Source: Serratia sp. M24T3
GTDB lineage: Bacteria > Pseudomonadota > Gammaproteobacteria > Enterobacterales > Enterobacteriaceae
Assembly: GCF_000257645.1 (NCBI RefSeq)
Contig: NZ_AJHJ01000010.1
Span: 1 to 64,000 of the forward strand
Length of the DNA stretch: 64,000 bases
Reading direction: 5' to 3'
Notes under the pieces: model-generated
What the model was told of the DNA's origin: nothing
Databases searched by the model: none
The model's input: only the letters and a program-made list of their open reading frames with translations
Shown: positions 18,205-28,104 of the stretch, in pieces
Layout of the letters: each line of letters opens with the position of its first letter
How positions within the stretch are numbered: the first letter of the stretch is position 1
Made by a program: the position numbers and the translations under genes

Positions 18205-19241
18205 CCCCGGCCCAGTCCGTTATGACGGCGGACCAGCCAAATCAGCACCGGCGCACCGATCAGTGCCGTGACAACCGAAACTCTAAGTTCGCCAACAACT
18301 AACACTCTTCCTGCTAAATCTGCCGCCAGCAGCAGAGAAGGGGTGAGCACTAGTGTCCATGGCAGCATCCAGCGCGGATTGGCGCGTGAAACACGTCTGG
18401 CGATGTGCGGCATCATCAGTCCGACGAAACCAATCGGGCCAACGGCGGCGGTCGCACTGCCGCAAAGCAGGGTAATAGCCAGCAGGCCGGCTAACTGAGT
18501 CAGAGCAATACGCGTGCCGAGCGCGGTGGCAAGTTCGCTGCCCATCGTTAGATTATTTAGCGCGCGGCTTATCAATAGCGTCAAAATTGTGGCAACTAAG
18601 ATCGGCAGCGCCACGGTATGGATCACTGACAGGCTGCGAATATCCAGCGAACCCGCCTGCCAGAAGCGCAGCTGATCAAAAGCCAGCGGGTTAAGTAAAG
18701 AGATCCCCGAAGACATCCCTTCAAGCACTGCGCCGAGTGCGACACCAGCCAGCGTGAGGCGGACAGGATTTAGCCTTCCGCGACCCAGCGCGCCAATCAT
18801 TGCCACCAGCAGCGTGGCGACCATCGCGCCGGCGAAGGCATACCACAAGTATTGATCGATGCCAGTCGCGCCAAAAAATGCGATGCCTAGCACCACTGAG
18901 AATCCGGCCCCGGAATTAACGCCAAGAATGCCGGGATCGGCCAGCGGATTGCGCGTAAGAATTTGCATCAGCGCGCCGGAAAGGCCCAGCGCAATGCCCG
19001 CCAGGATGCCCGCCAGCGTTCGCGGCAAACGCGCATCGTGAATAATCACACAGTCGGCACTGGCACACTGGCCTTGCAAGGCGGGCAGCACGGTATCAAG
19101 AGGAATGGATTTTTCACCTATCGACAGGCTGAGCGCCACCATCGCCGCCAGCAGGAGGAGCGCGAGCAGCATGCCGCCCATCTGGCGTGAACCAGAAGAA
19201 AAGGAGGATGAAGATGCTGAGGAGGTGATTAGACGAGACAT
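18201..19241 (-). CDS. fepD: Ferric enterobactin ABC transporter permease FepD
   Basis: A 346-residue FecCD-family permease. Family motifs: DARLPRTLAGILAGIALGLSGALMQ, TRNPLADPGILGVNSGAGF, and the coupling segment ATAAVGPIGFVGLMMPHIARR. The N-terminus is Ser-rich before the first membrane segment. First gene of the fepD-fepG-fepC operon, divergent from entS across a 250-base AT-rich region holding a Fur-like site. Confidence 0.93.
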   Translation of the reverse strand: MSRLITSSASSSSFSSGSRQMGGMLLALLLLAAMVALSLSIGEKSIPLDTVLPALQGQCASADCVIIHDARLPRTLAGILAGIALGLSGALMQILTRNPLADPGILGVNSGAGFSVVLGIAFFGATGIDQYLWYAFAGAMVATLLVAMIGALGRGRLNPVRLTLAGVALGAVLEGMSSGISLLNPLAFDQLRFWQAGSLDIRSLSVIHTVALPILVATILTLLISRALNNLTMGSELATALGTRIALTQLAGLLAITLLCGSATAAVGPIGFVGLMMPHIARRVSRANPRWMLPWTLVLTPSLLLAADLAGRVLVVGELRVSVVTALIGAPVLIWLVRRHNGLGRG

Positions 19242-19365
19242 AGCAGCCTTTTTAATACCAGGTATCTTTCAAACTTCAACGGCGTTGAAGACCTGACTGC
19301 GATTTGAAATCTACTGAATATGTTCATTATCGAAACGGTCCGTCGAATCAAAAAGTATGAATGTT

Positions 19366-19392
19366 AATGATATTTATTATCGTTATTGATTT
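19366..19392. promoter_or_regulatory. Fur-box-like operator between fepD and entS
   Basis: AATGATATTTATTATCG followed by TTATTGAT gives overlapping GATA/TATC half sites resembling Fur boxes, about 125 bases before fepD and 100 before entS. By position it should control both directions. The match is looser than at entC. Confidence 0.55.
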
Positions 19393-19491
19393 CATTTGTA
19401 TATGGTAGCATGCCTCAATGTTCTGTTGCAGCCCTCTTGAATCGGGATCTTGTTGCTGCAACCCCAGTAACCGTTGGATTATGAATTTTCC

Positions 19492-20727
19492 ATGGATAAT
19501 TCCTCGATTTTATTGAATTTTAGTTTGCTAAAGACCCACCCTGCTTTTCGTTCCGTATTCTGTGCGCGCTTTATTTCAATATTGGCTCTTGGCCTGCTTG
19601 GCATCGCCTTGCCGGTGCAGATCCAGGCGCTAACCGGCTCAACGTTGTTAGTCGGTTTAGCCGTTACGCTGGCCGGTAGCGGCATGTTTGTCGGATTACT
19701 GCTGGGCGGTGTGATGGCTGACCGTTACGAGCGCCGTCGTTTAATATTGTTCGCCCGTTCCACCTGCGGTTTGGGTTTCATCGGCTTGTGTATTAACGCC
19801 ACACTGCCTGCGCCATCTTTATTCGCTATTTACGTCCTGTCAGTTTGGGACGGATTTTTTGGTGCCGTTGGCGTTACGGCATTATTAGCCGCTACGCCTG
19901 CGCTGGTGGGGCGTGAAAATCTGGTACAGGCCGGTGCATTAAGCATGCTGACCGTGCGTTTCGGCTCAATTCTTTCTCCTGCCATTGGCGGTCTGATTAT
20001 TGCCAGCGGCGGGGTAGTGTGGAACTACGGACTGGCTGCACTGGGCACTCTGCTGACGTTAATCCCGCTGCTGCGTTTGCCGAAATTACTGCCTCCTCCG
20101 CAGCCACGCGAGCACCCGTTAAAATCGCTGATTGGCGGCTTTAGCTTTTTATTGCGTAATAAAGTGATTGGCATGGTGGCGCTGATTGGCGCCCTGCTGA
20201 CAATGGCCAGTGCGGTGCGCGTGCTTTATCCGGTGCTTTCTGGTCTCTGGCAGGTGGACGCTTCGCGGCTCGGGCTGATGTATGCCGCCGTGCCGCTGGG
20301 AGCTGCCATCGGCGCTTTCACCAGCGGTCGCGTTGCGGGCGTGGCTCGTCCCGGTTGGATGATGATGTTGACTGCGATTGCAGCCTTTGTCGCCATTGGG
20401 CTGTTCAGCCTGATGCCGTGGTACAGCACCGCGCTACTGTGTTTGGTGGTGTTCGGCTATCTCACGGCGATTAACTCTTTACTGCAATACGGCCTGATTC
20501 AGCGCCTGACGCCTGACGATTATCTCGGCAGGGTTAACGGCCTGTGGACGGCGCAGAATGTTACCGGCGATGCGATCGGCGCACTGTTGCTGGGCTCGAT
20601 GGGCTCGGTGATGCTGCCTGCAATCAGCTCGGCCAGCTTTGGATTTGGCGCAGCCTTCGTCGGGTTGGTGCTGGTGTATTCGCTGCGGGCACTGCGAGAG
20701 GTGAGCAATCAAAGTACTCACTCCTAA
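19492..20727 (+). CDS. entS: Enterobactin exporter EntS (MFS)
   Basis: A 411-residue major facilitator transporter with 12 hydrophobic segments that exports enterobactin to the periplasm. The sequence follows E. coli EntS closely: [17 protein letters not shown] at the start, the MFS loop [30 protein letters not shown], and [17 protein letters not shown] place the start at ATG 19492, which aligns with the E. coli start; a TTG at 19474 would add six residues. Neither has a strong ribosome site. A perfect 11-base inverted repeat follows the stop. Confidence 0.92.
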   Translation: MDNSSILLNFSLLKTHPAFRSVFCARFISILALGLLGIALPVQIQALTGSTLLVGLAVTLAGSGMFVGLLLGGVMADRYERRRLILFARSTCGLGFIGLCINATLPAPSLFAIYVLSVWDGFFGAVGVTALLAATPALVGRENLVQAGALSMLTVRFGSILSPAIGGLIIASGGVVWNYGLAALGTLLTLIPLLRLPKLLPPPQPREHPLKSLIGGFSFLLRNKVIGMVALIGALLTMASAVRVLYPVLSGLWQVDASRLGLMYAAVPLGAAIGAFTSGRVAGVARPGWMMMLTAIAAFVAIGLFSLMPWYSTALLCLVVFGYLTAINSLLQYGLIQRLTPDDYLGRVNGLWTAQNVTGDAIGALLLGSMGSVMLPAISSASFGFGAAFVGLVLVYSLRALREVSNQSTHS

Positions 20728-20753
20728 GTGGAAGGGTTCCGCTCTAATATTAT

Positions 20754-20789
20754 GAAAGGAAGTTCATATAATTAAGGAAACTTCCTTTC
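20754..20789. repeat. Perfect 11-base inverted repeat after entS
   Basis: GAAAGGAAGTT (20754-20764) and AACTTCCTTTC (20779-20789) around a 14-base AT-rich loop. No T-run follows, so it is not a textbook terminator. It ends 13 bases before the ATG of the unknown gene, overlapping its ribosome site region, so it could limit read-through from entS or modulate translation. Confidence 0.6.
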
Positions 20790-20802
20790 AGGACATTAGC
20801 CG

Positions 20803-20895
20803 ATGCCACACTCTTTTGCTCATAAAAATGAGCAGTCTTCAAAAAAAAAGACTCTTTTGGTGAGGGTGAGAGCACCCAACTTGAAGATGCAATAG
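20803..20895 (+). other. Likely true N-terminus of the next gene, out of frame through a 9-A run
   Basis: ATG at 20803 follows AGGA by 9 bases, a much better start than any in the long frame. It encodes 30 residues beginning MPHSFAHKNEQSSKKK, then stops at 20893. After the A9 tract at 20841-20849 the other frame continues with DSFGEGESTQLEDAIAYNP straight into the long open frame at 20907. One extra A would fuse them into one protein. Either the gene is frameshifted, the run is a sequencing or assembly error, or slippage at A9 restores the frame. Confidence 0.65.
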
Positions 20896-20906
20896 CCTAT
20901 AACCCC

Positions 20907-23135
20907 ATGGCACATTTGGATCCGAAAAGAGCTTTTCGTTTTCCTCAGGCACAAGGACGTGCGTTTGATAAATTGACCCTTACGCAAAAGGGGGTGTGGT
21001 CATTACATGCTTTTAACTCAGCGGCAGAGCTTCATCCGAACGGAAAAGTTCCCGCTTCTTTGCTACCCGTTGCCAAAGGAGGAGGGATCGGTGCGAATCT
21101 TAATAATAAAGATAAAGAAACGCCAAATAATGTGGAGAGTGTCGCTGTCGTCGGTGGATCATGGAATTCAGCTTCGAGCAGTTTTTTAACAGGTGTTGCA
21201 ATGGCCGCATTAGCAGGACCGGTGACGGGCATCGCCACTGGGCTACTTTCTTTTCTTGCCAAGGATGCAAATAGTTACCCTTTGCATGCTTTACTTGAAA
21301 TACAGAAGTACGATTCCTTAATCGACTACTATGATGAGCTTGATAACTCTACTCTCATTGATCCAAACGCAGCGCTGAGTAAATTAATCTTAGATGTCAT
21401 GGTGTTTGGCTGTAAACAAAGAGGAATGACAGGAAATGTGAGAGCAAAACTTAAAAATACGACATTCAGAGTAACTATTTTCGATAGAGTTGATTCTGGA
21501 TATAGTATTCTCAATGATAAGAAAAAGGCATATTTGACGACTACACCTTATAAAATTCTTACCGGACAATTTATGCGAGAGACGATTCCTTATCTTGGCT
21601 ATGGAAGGGCGACAGCTTATGCTAGCCAAAAAATTCATTGGAGTGGTGATTTTAAAAATGACGATATTCAACAGTTTTTAAAGGATAATAGTGTCACTAC
21701 TTATGTAGATAAACGGCTTGAAACATACTTTAAAAATTCTTCTAATCGCAGTACGTTGAAGTCTGATGTACGTAATACGGCTGAACTTGTAATATTATGG
21801 GCTAACCGTTTTGGTATAATGAAAAAACAAAATAAGCGTGTTTTGACATCGGAAGATCTGGATAATGTTCAGCAGGTCAAATTCAATGGTGACATTATTC
21901 CTAATTTATTTGCAATCGAAGGAATAGTGTATAGCCTTAACTTTGGATTTACCCCTGTGAATTTTTCTGATGTCCAATATAATTATGCAAACAATCAAGA
22001 ATTGCTTGATGAAATTAAAAAAGGTTTAACGGAAAGCGAAAAACATGCCCGCAGTGATGCGCTAAAATTCACAGGGGATTTAACACTTTTACAACGATAT
22101 CTCCGGGATAAATCACGAAGCATTTATAGGCTTGGAATTATAGGGCTGCAGCTGGGAAGCAGAGGTAAAGTTCAGGATTTAGCCATAGATAGGATGATTG
22201 AGGTTTATACTGAAAACTTTGATACTCAAACCTTTTCTGTCTATGAGCAGAGTTGGGTTAGTGGGGCTGCCATTATGGAGATTCCCTTTAAATTATTGCC
22301 ATTCTGGGCACCTTTTGCCGGTCTTTCATTAGGTGTTAATATTGGCTTGGGACTGCTTTCATCCACTCCTGATTTTATTCGTGCTTTTGCAGAAGATGAC
22401 CCGAAAAAAGCAAGTTCCTTTATCAAGCAGGCATTGATCACTCTTGCAATTAATGCCTTGGGAGGGGCGTTGTCGAATGTTAAAACTTTCCCAATTAATA
22501 AAGTAAAGCTAGATAAAGTGTATGGCTTAATTAGAAGAAGCATTTCTAAAATACTAAAAAATCCAGAGAAAAAAACAAAAGAAATAGTGAAATTTCTTCT
22601 TGCAGCAAATAGAATAATTTCTGGCCCGTCCCATGCTCAAGGTACTGTAGCAAGTTTATTAAAATTACCTCCAGGCCAGTTAAATCTTTTAATAAGAGTG
22701 CTGGGTGCAGAGGCTAGGTCTATTATAAAAGGAATCGAAAAATATTTTGCCAAAAAGCAGCGTAAACCGGCGGGGGTATCAACTGAAAAAAGTACTACTG
22801 AAAAAGAAGAGTTAATTAGTCTTGATGAATTAACTGACAGATTAATGAGTAACGAGAGCATTTCCTTAGGTAGTCTTCCCAGCAATATTAATATGTTACG
22901 CAGTCCCTTGAGTAGACTCTATAAGACCGAAGAAGGAGAATCGATAAGAAATATCACTATCAAAAGTTATGGCCCAAATCAGGAACATCTCTACTATCAA
23001 CTGACCGATTTGAATAAAAACATATCAAAGGATCCAGATGATATAATACCGACTGGAACTGAGTTGACATTACCTTTTAAACTGATTGAGCGTGAGATCA
23101 AGATTCCGAATATTTTCGATACCGTGCGCCAGTAA
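20907..23135 (+). CDS. Unrecognised 742-residue protein with internal hydrophobic regions and C-terminal LysM-like domain
   Basis: I do not recognise this protein. Visible features: a polar N-terminus, a hydrophobic hairpin at about 92-118, a long mixed charged region, a second hydrophobic region at about 450-523, a basic KKxKE-rich linker, and a C-terminal stretch at about 671-725 (YKTEEGESI, ITIKSYG, LNKNI, IPTGTELTLP) that reads like a LysM repeat. No Sec signal is seen. The gene is clearly AT-richer than its neighbours (for example 15 G/C among bases 22501-22560), which suggests transfer. It interrupts the conserved entS-fepB junction. The layout recalls large toxins or effectors, but I have no catalytic motif to support that. 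The ATG at 20907 lacks a ribosome site; see the upstream fragment. Confidence 0.7.
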   Translation: MAHLDPKRAFRFPQAQGRAFDKLTLTQKGVWSLHAFNSAAELHPNGKVPASLLPVAKGGGIGANLNNKDKETPNNVESVAVVGGSWNSASSSFLTGVAMAALAGPVTGIATGLLSFLAKDANSYPLHALLEIQKYDSLIDYYDELDNSTLIDPNAALSKLILDVMVFGCKQRGMTGNVRAKLKNTTFRVTIFDRVDSGYSILNDKKKAYLTTTPYKILTGQFMRETIPYLGYGRATAYASQKIHWSGDFKNDDIQQFLKDNSVTTYVDKRLETYFKNSSNRSTLKSDVRNTAELVILWANRFGIMKKQNKRVLTSEDLDNVQQVKFNGDIIPNLFAIEGIVYSLNFGFTPVNFSDVQYNYANNQELLDEIKKGLTESEKHARSDALKFTGDLTLLQRYLRDKSRSIYRLGIIGLQLGSRGKVQDLAIDRMIEVYTENFDTQTFSVYEQSWVSGAAIMEIPFKLLPFWAPFAGLSLGVNIGLGLLSSTPDFIRAFAEDDPKKASSFIKQALITLAINALGGALSNVKTFPINKVKLDKVYGLIRRSISKILKNPEKKTKEIVKFLLAANRIISGPSHAQGTVASLLKLPPGQLNLLIRVLGAEARSIIKGIEKYFAKKQRKPAGVSTEKSTTEKEELISLDELTDRLMSNESISLGSLPSNINMLRSPLSRLYKTEEGESIRNITIKSYGPNQEHLYYQLTDLNKNISKDPDDIIPTGTELTLPFKLIEREIKIPNIFDTVRQ

Positions 23136-23139
23136 GCAG

Positions 23140-23167
23140 CGGGCCGGAAGTTATTTCCAAGCCCGCC
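23140..23167. terminator. Hairpin between the unknown gene and fepB
   Basis: GCGGGC / GCCCGC outer stem with inner GGAA / TTCC pairing, in the 53-base gap between convergent genes. It is a probable shared transcription stop without a strong T-run. Confidence 0.5.
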
Positions 23168-23188
23168 AAGCAGAGCCCACCAAACCGG

Positions 23189-24154
23189 TTAATGGCCGCT
23201 AAACTGCGTTTCCAGCTGCGTCAGTAAATTATTGGCGCTGTAATAATCCAGCCGGAAGGTGTCGTTACCCATGGCGTAAACCTGTTTGTTTTGTACCGCA
23301 GGCAGGTGGCTAAGGAAAACGTTACTTTCTAGGCGTTGAGCGTCAGTTTTATCCCCGGCAAACAGCAGCAGCGATTTACCGTTGAGCCCTGCCGCTAAAT
23401 TCTCGCCTGATAGTTGAATAATGTCTTTGCGAATACCCTGAGTGTGGCCGCTGGCGGCGTTCGCCGGAGGTTGCGCCAGCGTGAAGCCGAGCTGCTGTAG
23501 CATTTGCCCCTGCGGCGACGCGGGTGTCCAAAGATTGGCGGCCTTGCCATCTGGGCGATAAACCAGCGCAGAAATCGGCTGCGGTGGCAGATGCAGGCTT
23601 TGTTTCAGCGTTTTTTCTCGCTGGTCAAAGCTGGCCACGACTTTAGCGGCATCGGCTTCTTTAGCGGTTGCCTCGCCCAGTTCTGCGGCCAATTCCTGCC
23701 AGCTTTTATCATCGTAGTTAACCACTATCACTGGCGCTATTGCCGAAAGCTGAGACTTCAGCTTCATGGCCGAATCCCCACCCGTAGCCGAAATCACAAT
23801 TAAATCCGGTGCCTCACCGGCAATCGCTTCGGCGTTAGCTTCGCCGATATATAAAGCTTTCACTCCACGCTGTTTTGCCACGCTGCCCCATTGACGGAAA
23901 AAGCCCTGATCGTCAGCGATGCGGGTATTGGGGCTGGTGGCTCCGCTGGCAATAACTGGGGCATTAATCGCCAACAAAGTGCCGGTGACAGTCACGCTGG
24001 TGGAGACAATCCGCTGTGGCGGATGCTGCAAAATAAGGGTCCCGTGTGAGGTTTTAATCTGGCGTGGCCAGCCGTCAGCGGCGTGCGCAGCAGCCAAAAA
24101 TCCCCAAAATACTGCTAAAAACGCCATAAACAGGCGAAATTTCATCCACTTCAT
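23189..24154 (-). CDS. fepB: Ferric enterobactin periplasmic binding protein FepB
   Basis: A 321-residue periplasmic protein that carries ferric enterobactin to FepD/FepG. Sec signal peptide at residues 1-25 (cleavage after AAHA), then the two-lobed siderophore-binding fold: [17 protein letters not shown] near 48, [14 protein letters not shown] near 108, and [15 protein letters not shown] at the C-terminus. Length matches E. coli FepB (318). It is divergent from entC with a strong Fur box between them, and convergent with the inserted unknown gene. Confidence 0.93.
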   Translation of the reverse strand: MKWMKFRLFMAFLAVFWGFLAAAHAADGWPRQIKTSHGTLILQHPPQRIVSTSVTVTGTLLAINAPVIASGATSPNTRIADDQGFFRQWGSVAKQRGVKALYIGEANAEAIAGEAPDLIVISATGGDSAMKLKSQLSAIAPVIVVNYDDKSWQELAAELGEATAKEADAAKVVASFDQREKTLKQSLHLPPQPISALVYRPDGKAANLWTPASPQGQMLQQLGFTLAQPPANAASGHTQGIRKDIIQLSGENLAAGLNGKSLLLFAGDKTDAQRLESNVFLSHLPAVQNKQVYAMGNDTFRLDYYSANNLLTQLETQFSGH

Positions 24155-24290
24155 GTTCAGACCTTAAAAGTAAGTTACTAACGATTTCAATAGATTAATG
24201 TCAAATACATGGCAGCTGAATTATGCCAGACCCATTTTTCACGCATTGACACTGATAAACGCATCACGTACTTTAACGCGATTAAATACA

Positions 24291-24309
24291 AATGATAATA
24301 ATTATCATC
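24291..24309. promoter_or_regulatory. Strong Fur box between fepB and entC
   Basis: AATGATAATAATTATCATC matches the Fur consensus at 14 of 19 positions and contains a perfect 17-base palindrome (24292-24308). A second partial box, AATTATCATTATATTG, follows directly, so two Fur dimers may bind. It ends 33 bases before the entC start and should repress both directions when iron is plentiful. Confidence 0.85.
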
Positions 24310-24342
24310 CCAATTATCATTATATTGCATGGGAGTTTACAG

Positions 24343-25533
24343 ATGGATACTGTGATGAAAGAACGTGATGTCTTGGGCGAAGAGTCAGTCAACCCAGGCG
24401 AACTTTCACCTACCTCGGGCTTTTTCTTTACCTCTGCCTATCGAAGCCTCAGTACTGAGGGATGCCTGCTAAAAGTTACTGCATCAGCGGCCGATGGCGA
24501 TGCCATTGACGGTGAGTTTCAGCGGGCTATCAAGACAGCTTTTATCGATGCACACGCCGCAGGCATCAAGCATCCAGTGCTGGGCGGGGCCATTCCTTTT
24601 GATAAGCGCCTGCCTTCGGCGCTGTTTGTGCCACAGAAAACTCGGTGGCTGGATCGCCCATCCGCAATGGCGAGCGCAATGAGAACGGATAGCCCGCTGC
24701 CTGAAATAGAAAGCAAAACCGAGCTACCTGCTCAAAACATTTTTATGCAGATGGTCGGGGATGCCGTACAGGCAATGAACGAAGGGCGTCTCGACAAGGC
24801 CGTGCTGTCACGATTGCTGGAAATCAAGACCCGCAACCCGGTGTCACGCGATGCGTTGATGAACCGCGTAGTGGCGCAGAATCCCAACGGCTATCACTTC
24901 CACGTACCTCTTGAAAAGGGGGCGTTGATCGGCGCCAGCCCAGAGCTGTTGCTGCGTAAACACGGCAATCAGTTTTATTCCAATCCTCTTGCCGGCTCGG
25001 CGCGGCGCGAAAGCAGTCCACAAAAGGATGAAGAGGTCAGCCGCCAACTGCTGAACTCGGGTAAAGACCTTTATGAGCATCACATTGTGATTGAGGGCAT
25101 GCGCAAGGTACTGGCTGAACGCAGCCATTCTTTGCAGTCTCCTGATTCTCCTGAATTATTAAGCACGCCAACTCTGTGGCACCTATCGACGCCTATCAAA
25201 GGTGAAGCACGAGATGCGCGAGAAAACGCGCTGTCACTGGCCTGTTTGCTACATCCGACACCGGCGCTGTGTGGCTCTCCGACAAATATTGCCCGTGATT
25301 TGATTGAGCAATTGGAACCCTTCGATCGTGGCCTGTTTGGCGGCATCGTCGGCTGGTGTGACGATCGCGGAAACGGTGAATGGGTTGTCACTATCCGCTG
25401 CGGCACCGTTGTTGAAGATCAAGTTCGGCTGTTTGCCGGTGCGGGCATAGTCCCCGACTCTTCGCCTGAATCTGAATGGCATGAAACCGGCGTCAAATTA
25501 AACACCATGCTGCGCGCATTCGGTTTGCATTAA
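24343..25533 (+). CDS. entC: Isochorismate synthase EntC
   Basis: A 396-residue chorismate-utilising enzyme turning chorismate into isochorismate, the first step to 2,3-dihydroxybenzoate. Family signatures: KAVLSRLLEIKT, NPNGYHFHVPLEKGALIGASPELLL, LAGSARRES, LSTPIKGEARDARENALSLACLLHPTPALCGSP, and FGGIVGWCDDRGNGEWVVTIRC with the Mg-binding acids. I start at ATG 24343 (MDT, as in E. coli), 7 bases after GGGAG; the open frame runs back into the Fur box, where it cannot be coding. First gene of entCEBA. Confidence 0.95.
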   Translation: MDTVMKERDVLGEESVNPGELSPTSGFFFTSAYRSLSTEGCLLKVTASAADGDAIDGEFQRAIKTAFIDAHAAGIKHPVLGGAIPFDKRLPSALFVPQKTRWLDRPSAMASAMRTDSPLPEIESKTELPAQNIFMQMVGDAVQAMNEGRLDKAVLSRLLEIKTRNPVSRDALMNRVVAQNPNGYHFHVPLEKGALIGASPELLLRKHGNQFYSNPLAGSARRESSPQKDEEVSRQLLNSGKDLYEHHIVIEGMRKVLAERSHSLQSPDSPELLSTPTLWHLSTPIKGEARDARENALSLACLLHPTPALCGSPTNIARDLIEQLEPFDRGLFGGIVGWCDDRGNGEWVVTIRCGTVVEDQVRLFAGAGIVPDSSPESEWHETGVKLNTMLRAFGLH

Positions 25534-25602
25534 TTTCGAGAACACCTCTGGAAAAGTAAGTTTTAAAACTGAGCTTAATAAAATAGGTTTGAGAGAATAA
25601 CT

Positions 25603-27231
25603 ATGAGCATTGCTTTTAACGCCTGGCCCACCGATTTAGCCAAACGTTATCGCGAACGCGGCTATTGGATTGATCAGCCGCTGACCGACATACTTGCGCG
25701 CCAGGCCAACAATGACAGTATCGCGATGATTGATGCTGCTGGCAGTCTGTCTTATCGTGAATTGAATCAACAATCTGACCGGCTGGCAGGTGCGCTGCGT
25801 CGCCGTGGGCTGGTTTCCGGTGATACCGCGTTGGTTCAGCTTGGTAACATCAATGAATTCTACGTGGTATTTTTTGCACTGCTGAAAGTCGGGATTGTGC
25901 CGGTTAACGCGCTGTTTAGTCATCAACGCAGCGAACTACAGTCCTACGCTGGCCAGATAAAACCGTCGCTTGTCATCGCCGATCGCAATCACGCGCTTTT
26001 TGGCAATGACACCTTTTTGAATGAGTTTCTCGTCCAGCATTCTTGTGTACGCCAAGTCGCGCTGCATAACGAGGACAAGCCTGAACAATCATTAAAAGGG
26101 TGGATCGCCGAGCCGCAGGGCGATTTTATCGCCTCGCCAACCGCCGCCGAACAGGTGGCTTTTTTCCAGCTTTCCGGCGGCAGCACCGGCACGCCAAAGC
26201 TTATCCCGCGCACGCACAACGACTATTACTACAGCGTCCGCGCGAGCGTCGAGGTGTGTCATTTCGATACCGACACCCGCTATCTTTGTGCTTTGCCCAT
26301 CGCCCATAACTATCCAATGAGTTCTCCGGGCGCGCTTGGCGTGTTCTACGGCGGCGGGCAGATGGTTTTGGCTGCTGACCCAAGCGCACAGTTGTGCTTC
26401 CAACTAATTGAAAAACATAAAGTTAATGTAACTGCATTGGTTCCGCCGGCGGTCACGCTCTGGTTGCAGGCTATTGAAGAATGGGGCAGCAATCAGGCTT
26501 TGGCTAGCCTCAGGCTGTTGCAGGTCGGCGGAGCCAAGCTGGGTGAAACGCTGGCTGCGCGCGTCCAGAATGAAATGGGCTGTCAGCTGCAGCAGGTGTT
26601 TGGCATGGCGGAAGGGCTGGTCAACTACACCCGTCTTGACGATTGCCAGCAGCATATTTTGACCACTCAGGGTTATCCGATGTCGCCAGACGATGAACTT
26701 TGGGTGGCCGACGATCAGGGTAATCCGCTGCCCGCCGGTGAAGTTGGGCGGCTGATGACGCGGGGCCCTTACACTTTCCGAGGTTATTTCAACAGTCCCG
26801 AGCACAATGCAGAGGCCTTTGACGAAAACGGCTTCTACTGTTCTGGTGACCTGATTTCACTGACCGCAGACGGCTACGTCAAAGTAGAAGGGCGGCTTAA
26901 AGATCAGATCAATCGCGGCGGTGAAAAAATCGCAGCCGAGGAAATCGAAAACTTGCTGCTGCGCCATCCCGGGATTATCAACGCGGCGCTGGTTTCTATG
27001 CCTGATGAACTGATGGGTGAGAAAAGCTGCGCATTTATTATTACTGATACTGAGCTGAAGTCCGCTGCGTTGCGCCGCCACCTGCGCGAGCAGGGCATTG
27101 CTGAGTTCAAACTGCCTGACCGCTTTATCCGCGTTGATCAACTGCCGCTCACTGCGGTCGGAAAAATAGATAAAAAACTTTTGCGCCAAACTTTTGAAGC
27201 GCAGCCAATTGCACAATCCTCTGGAGAATAA
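25603..27231 (+). CDS. entE: 2,3-dihydroxybenzoate-AMP ligase EntE
   Basis: A 542-residue stand-alone adenylation enzyme that activates 2,3-dihydroxybenzoate and loads it on the aryl carrier domain of EntB. Motifs: [19 protein letters not shown] near residue 190, the aryl-acid pocket [10 protein letters not shown] near 235, [43 protein letters not shown], and the catalytic Lys of AVGKIDKK at the end. It follows entC by 69 bases and precedes entB by 3 bases. Confidence 0.96.
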   Translation: MSIAFNAWPTDLAKRYRERGYWIDQPLTDILARQANNDSIAMIDAAGSLSYRELNQQSDRLAGALRRRGLVSGDTALVQLGNINEFYVVFFALLKVGIVPVNALFSHQRSELQSYAGQIKPSLVIADRNHALFGNDTFLNEFLVQHSCVRQVALHNEDKPEQSLKGWIAEPQGDFIASPTAAEQVAFFQLSGGSTGTPKLIPRTHNDYYYSVRASVEVCHFDTDTRYLCALPIAHNYPMSSPGALGVFYGGGQMVLAADPSAQLCFQLIEKHKVNVTALVPPAVTLWLQAIEEWGSNQALASLRLLQVGGAKLGETLAARVQNEMGCQLQQVFGMAEGLVNYTRLDDCQQHILTTQGYPMSPDDELWVADDQGNPLPAGEVGRLMTRGPYTFRGYFNSPEHNAEAFDENGFYCSGDLISLTADGYVKVEGRLKDQINRGGEKIAAEEIENLLLRHPGIINAALVSMPDELMGEKSCAFIITDTELKSAALRRHLREQGIAEFKLPDRFIRVDQLPLTAVGKIDKKLLRQTFEAQPIAQSSGE

Positions 27232-27234
27232 TTG

Positions 27235-28104
27235 ATGGCTATTCCAAAACTTGAATCCTACGCCTTGCCGACTGTGGCAGAGCTGCCAACCAACAAGGTG
27301 AAGTGGGAGCTTGAGCCCACGCGTGCGGCTTTGCTGATCCATGACATGCAGCAATATTTTTTAAACTTCTGGGGAGAAGACAGCCCGCTGATTAAGCAGG
27401 TGGTTGAAAATATTGCCAATCTGCGCCGCTACTGCAAAGCGCAGGGCATTCCGGTGTTTTATACCGCACAGCCGAACAATCAAAGCGATGAGGATCGTGC
27501 GCTGCTTAACGATATGTGGGGACCGGGCCTAAACAAGCATCCAGAGCAGCAGGCAGTAGTGGCGGCGCTTGCCCCGGATGAAGACGATCAGGTACTGGTG
27601 AAATGGCGTTACAGCGCCTTTCATCGTTCACCATTACAAGAAATCTTGCAGGAAACCGGTCGCGACCAGCTGATTATTTGCGGTGTCTATGCGCATATTG
27701 GCTGTCTGACTACTGCTATTGACGGCTTTATGCGTAATATCCAGCCGTTCATGGTTGCCGATGGCCTTGCCGACTTCTCCCGTGATGAACACCTGATGGC
27801 GCTGCGCTATACCGCTGGCCGCTGTGGCCGCGTGGTGATGACGGCAGACTTGACCGGCGCAGAATCCAGGCCTGGTTATGCCAGCAAGGAACAGCTGCGC
27901 AACGAAATTTTGCCGCTGCTGGATGAAGACAGCGAAGATTTGCAAGATGACGACAATCTGATCGATTACGGCCTGGATTCGGTACGTATTATGGCGCTGG
28001 CAACCCGCTGGCGTAAAATCCGCGAAGATATTGATTTTGTCGCGCTGGCTAAAAATCCTACTCTTAATGGCTGGTGGCAGCTGCTGTCCGGAGAAAAAGC
28101 CTGA
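27235..28104 (+). CDS. entB: Isochorismatase / aryl carrier protein EntB
   Basis: A 289-residue bifunctional protein. The isochorismatase domain (about 1-210) has the catalytic Asp in LLIHDMQQYF, Lys in VLVKWRYSAF and Cys in YAHIGCLTTA. The aryl carrier domain (about 215-289) has the pantetheine Ser in DYGLDSVRIM near residue 248. It makes 2,3-dihydro-2,3-dihydroxybenzoate and then carries the aryl acid for EntF. ATG 27235 sits 8 bases after CTGGAG. Its stop overlaps the entA ATG in TGATG, implying coupling. Confidence 0.96.
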   Translation: MAIPKLESYALPTVAELPTNKVKWELEPTRAALLIHDMQQYFLNFWGEDSPLIKQVVENIANLRRYCKAQGIPVFYTAQPNNQSDEDRALLNDMWGPGLNKHPEQQAVVAALAPDEDDQVLVKWRYSAFHRSPLQEILQETGRDQLIICGVYAHIGCLTTAIDGFMRNIQPFMVADGLADFSRDEHLMALRYTAGRCGRVVMTADLTGAESRPGYASKEQLRNEILPLLDEDSEDLQDDDNLIDYGLDSVRIMALATRWRKIREDIDFVALAKNPTLNGWWQLLSGEKA

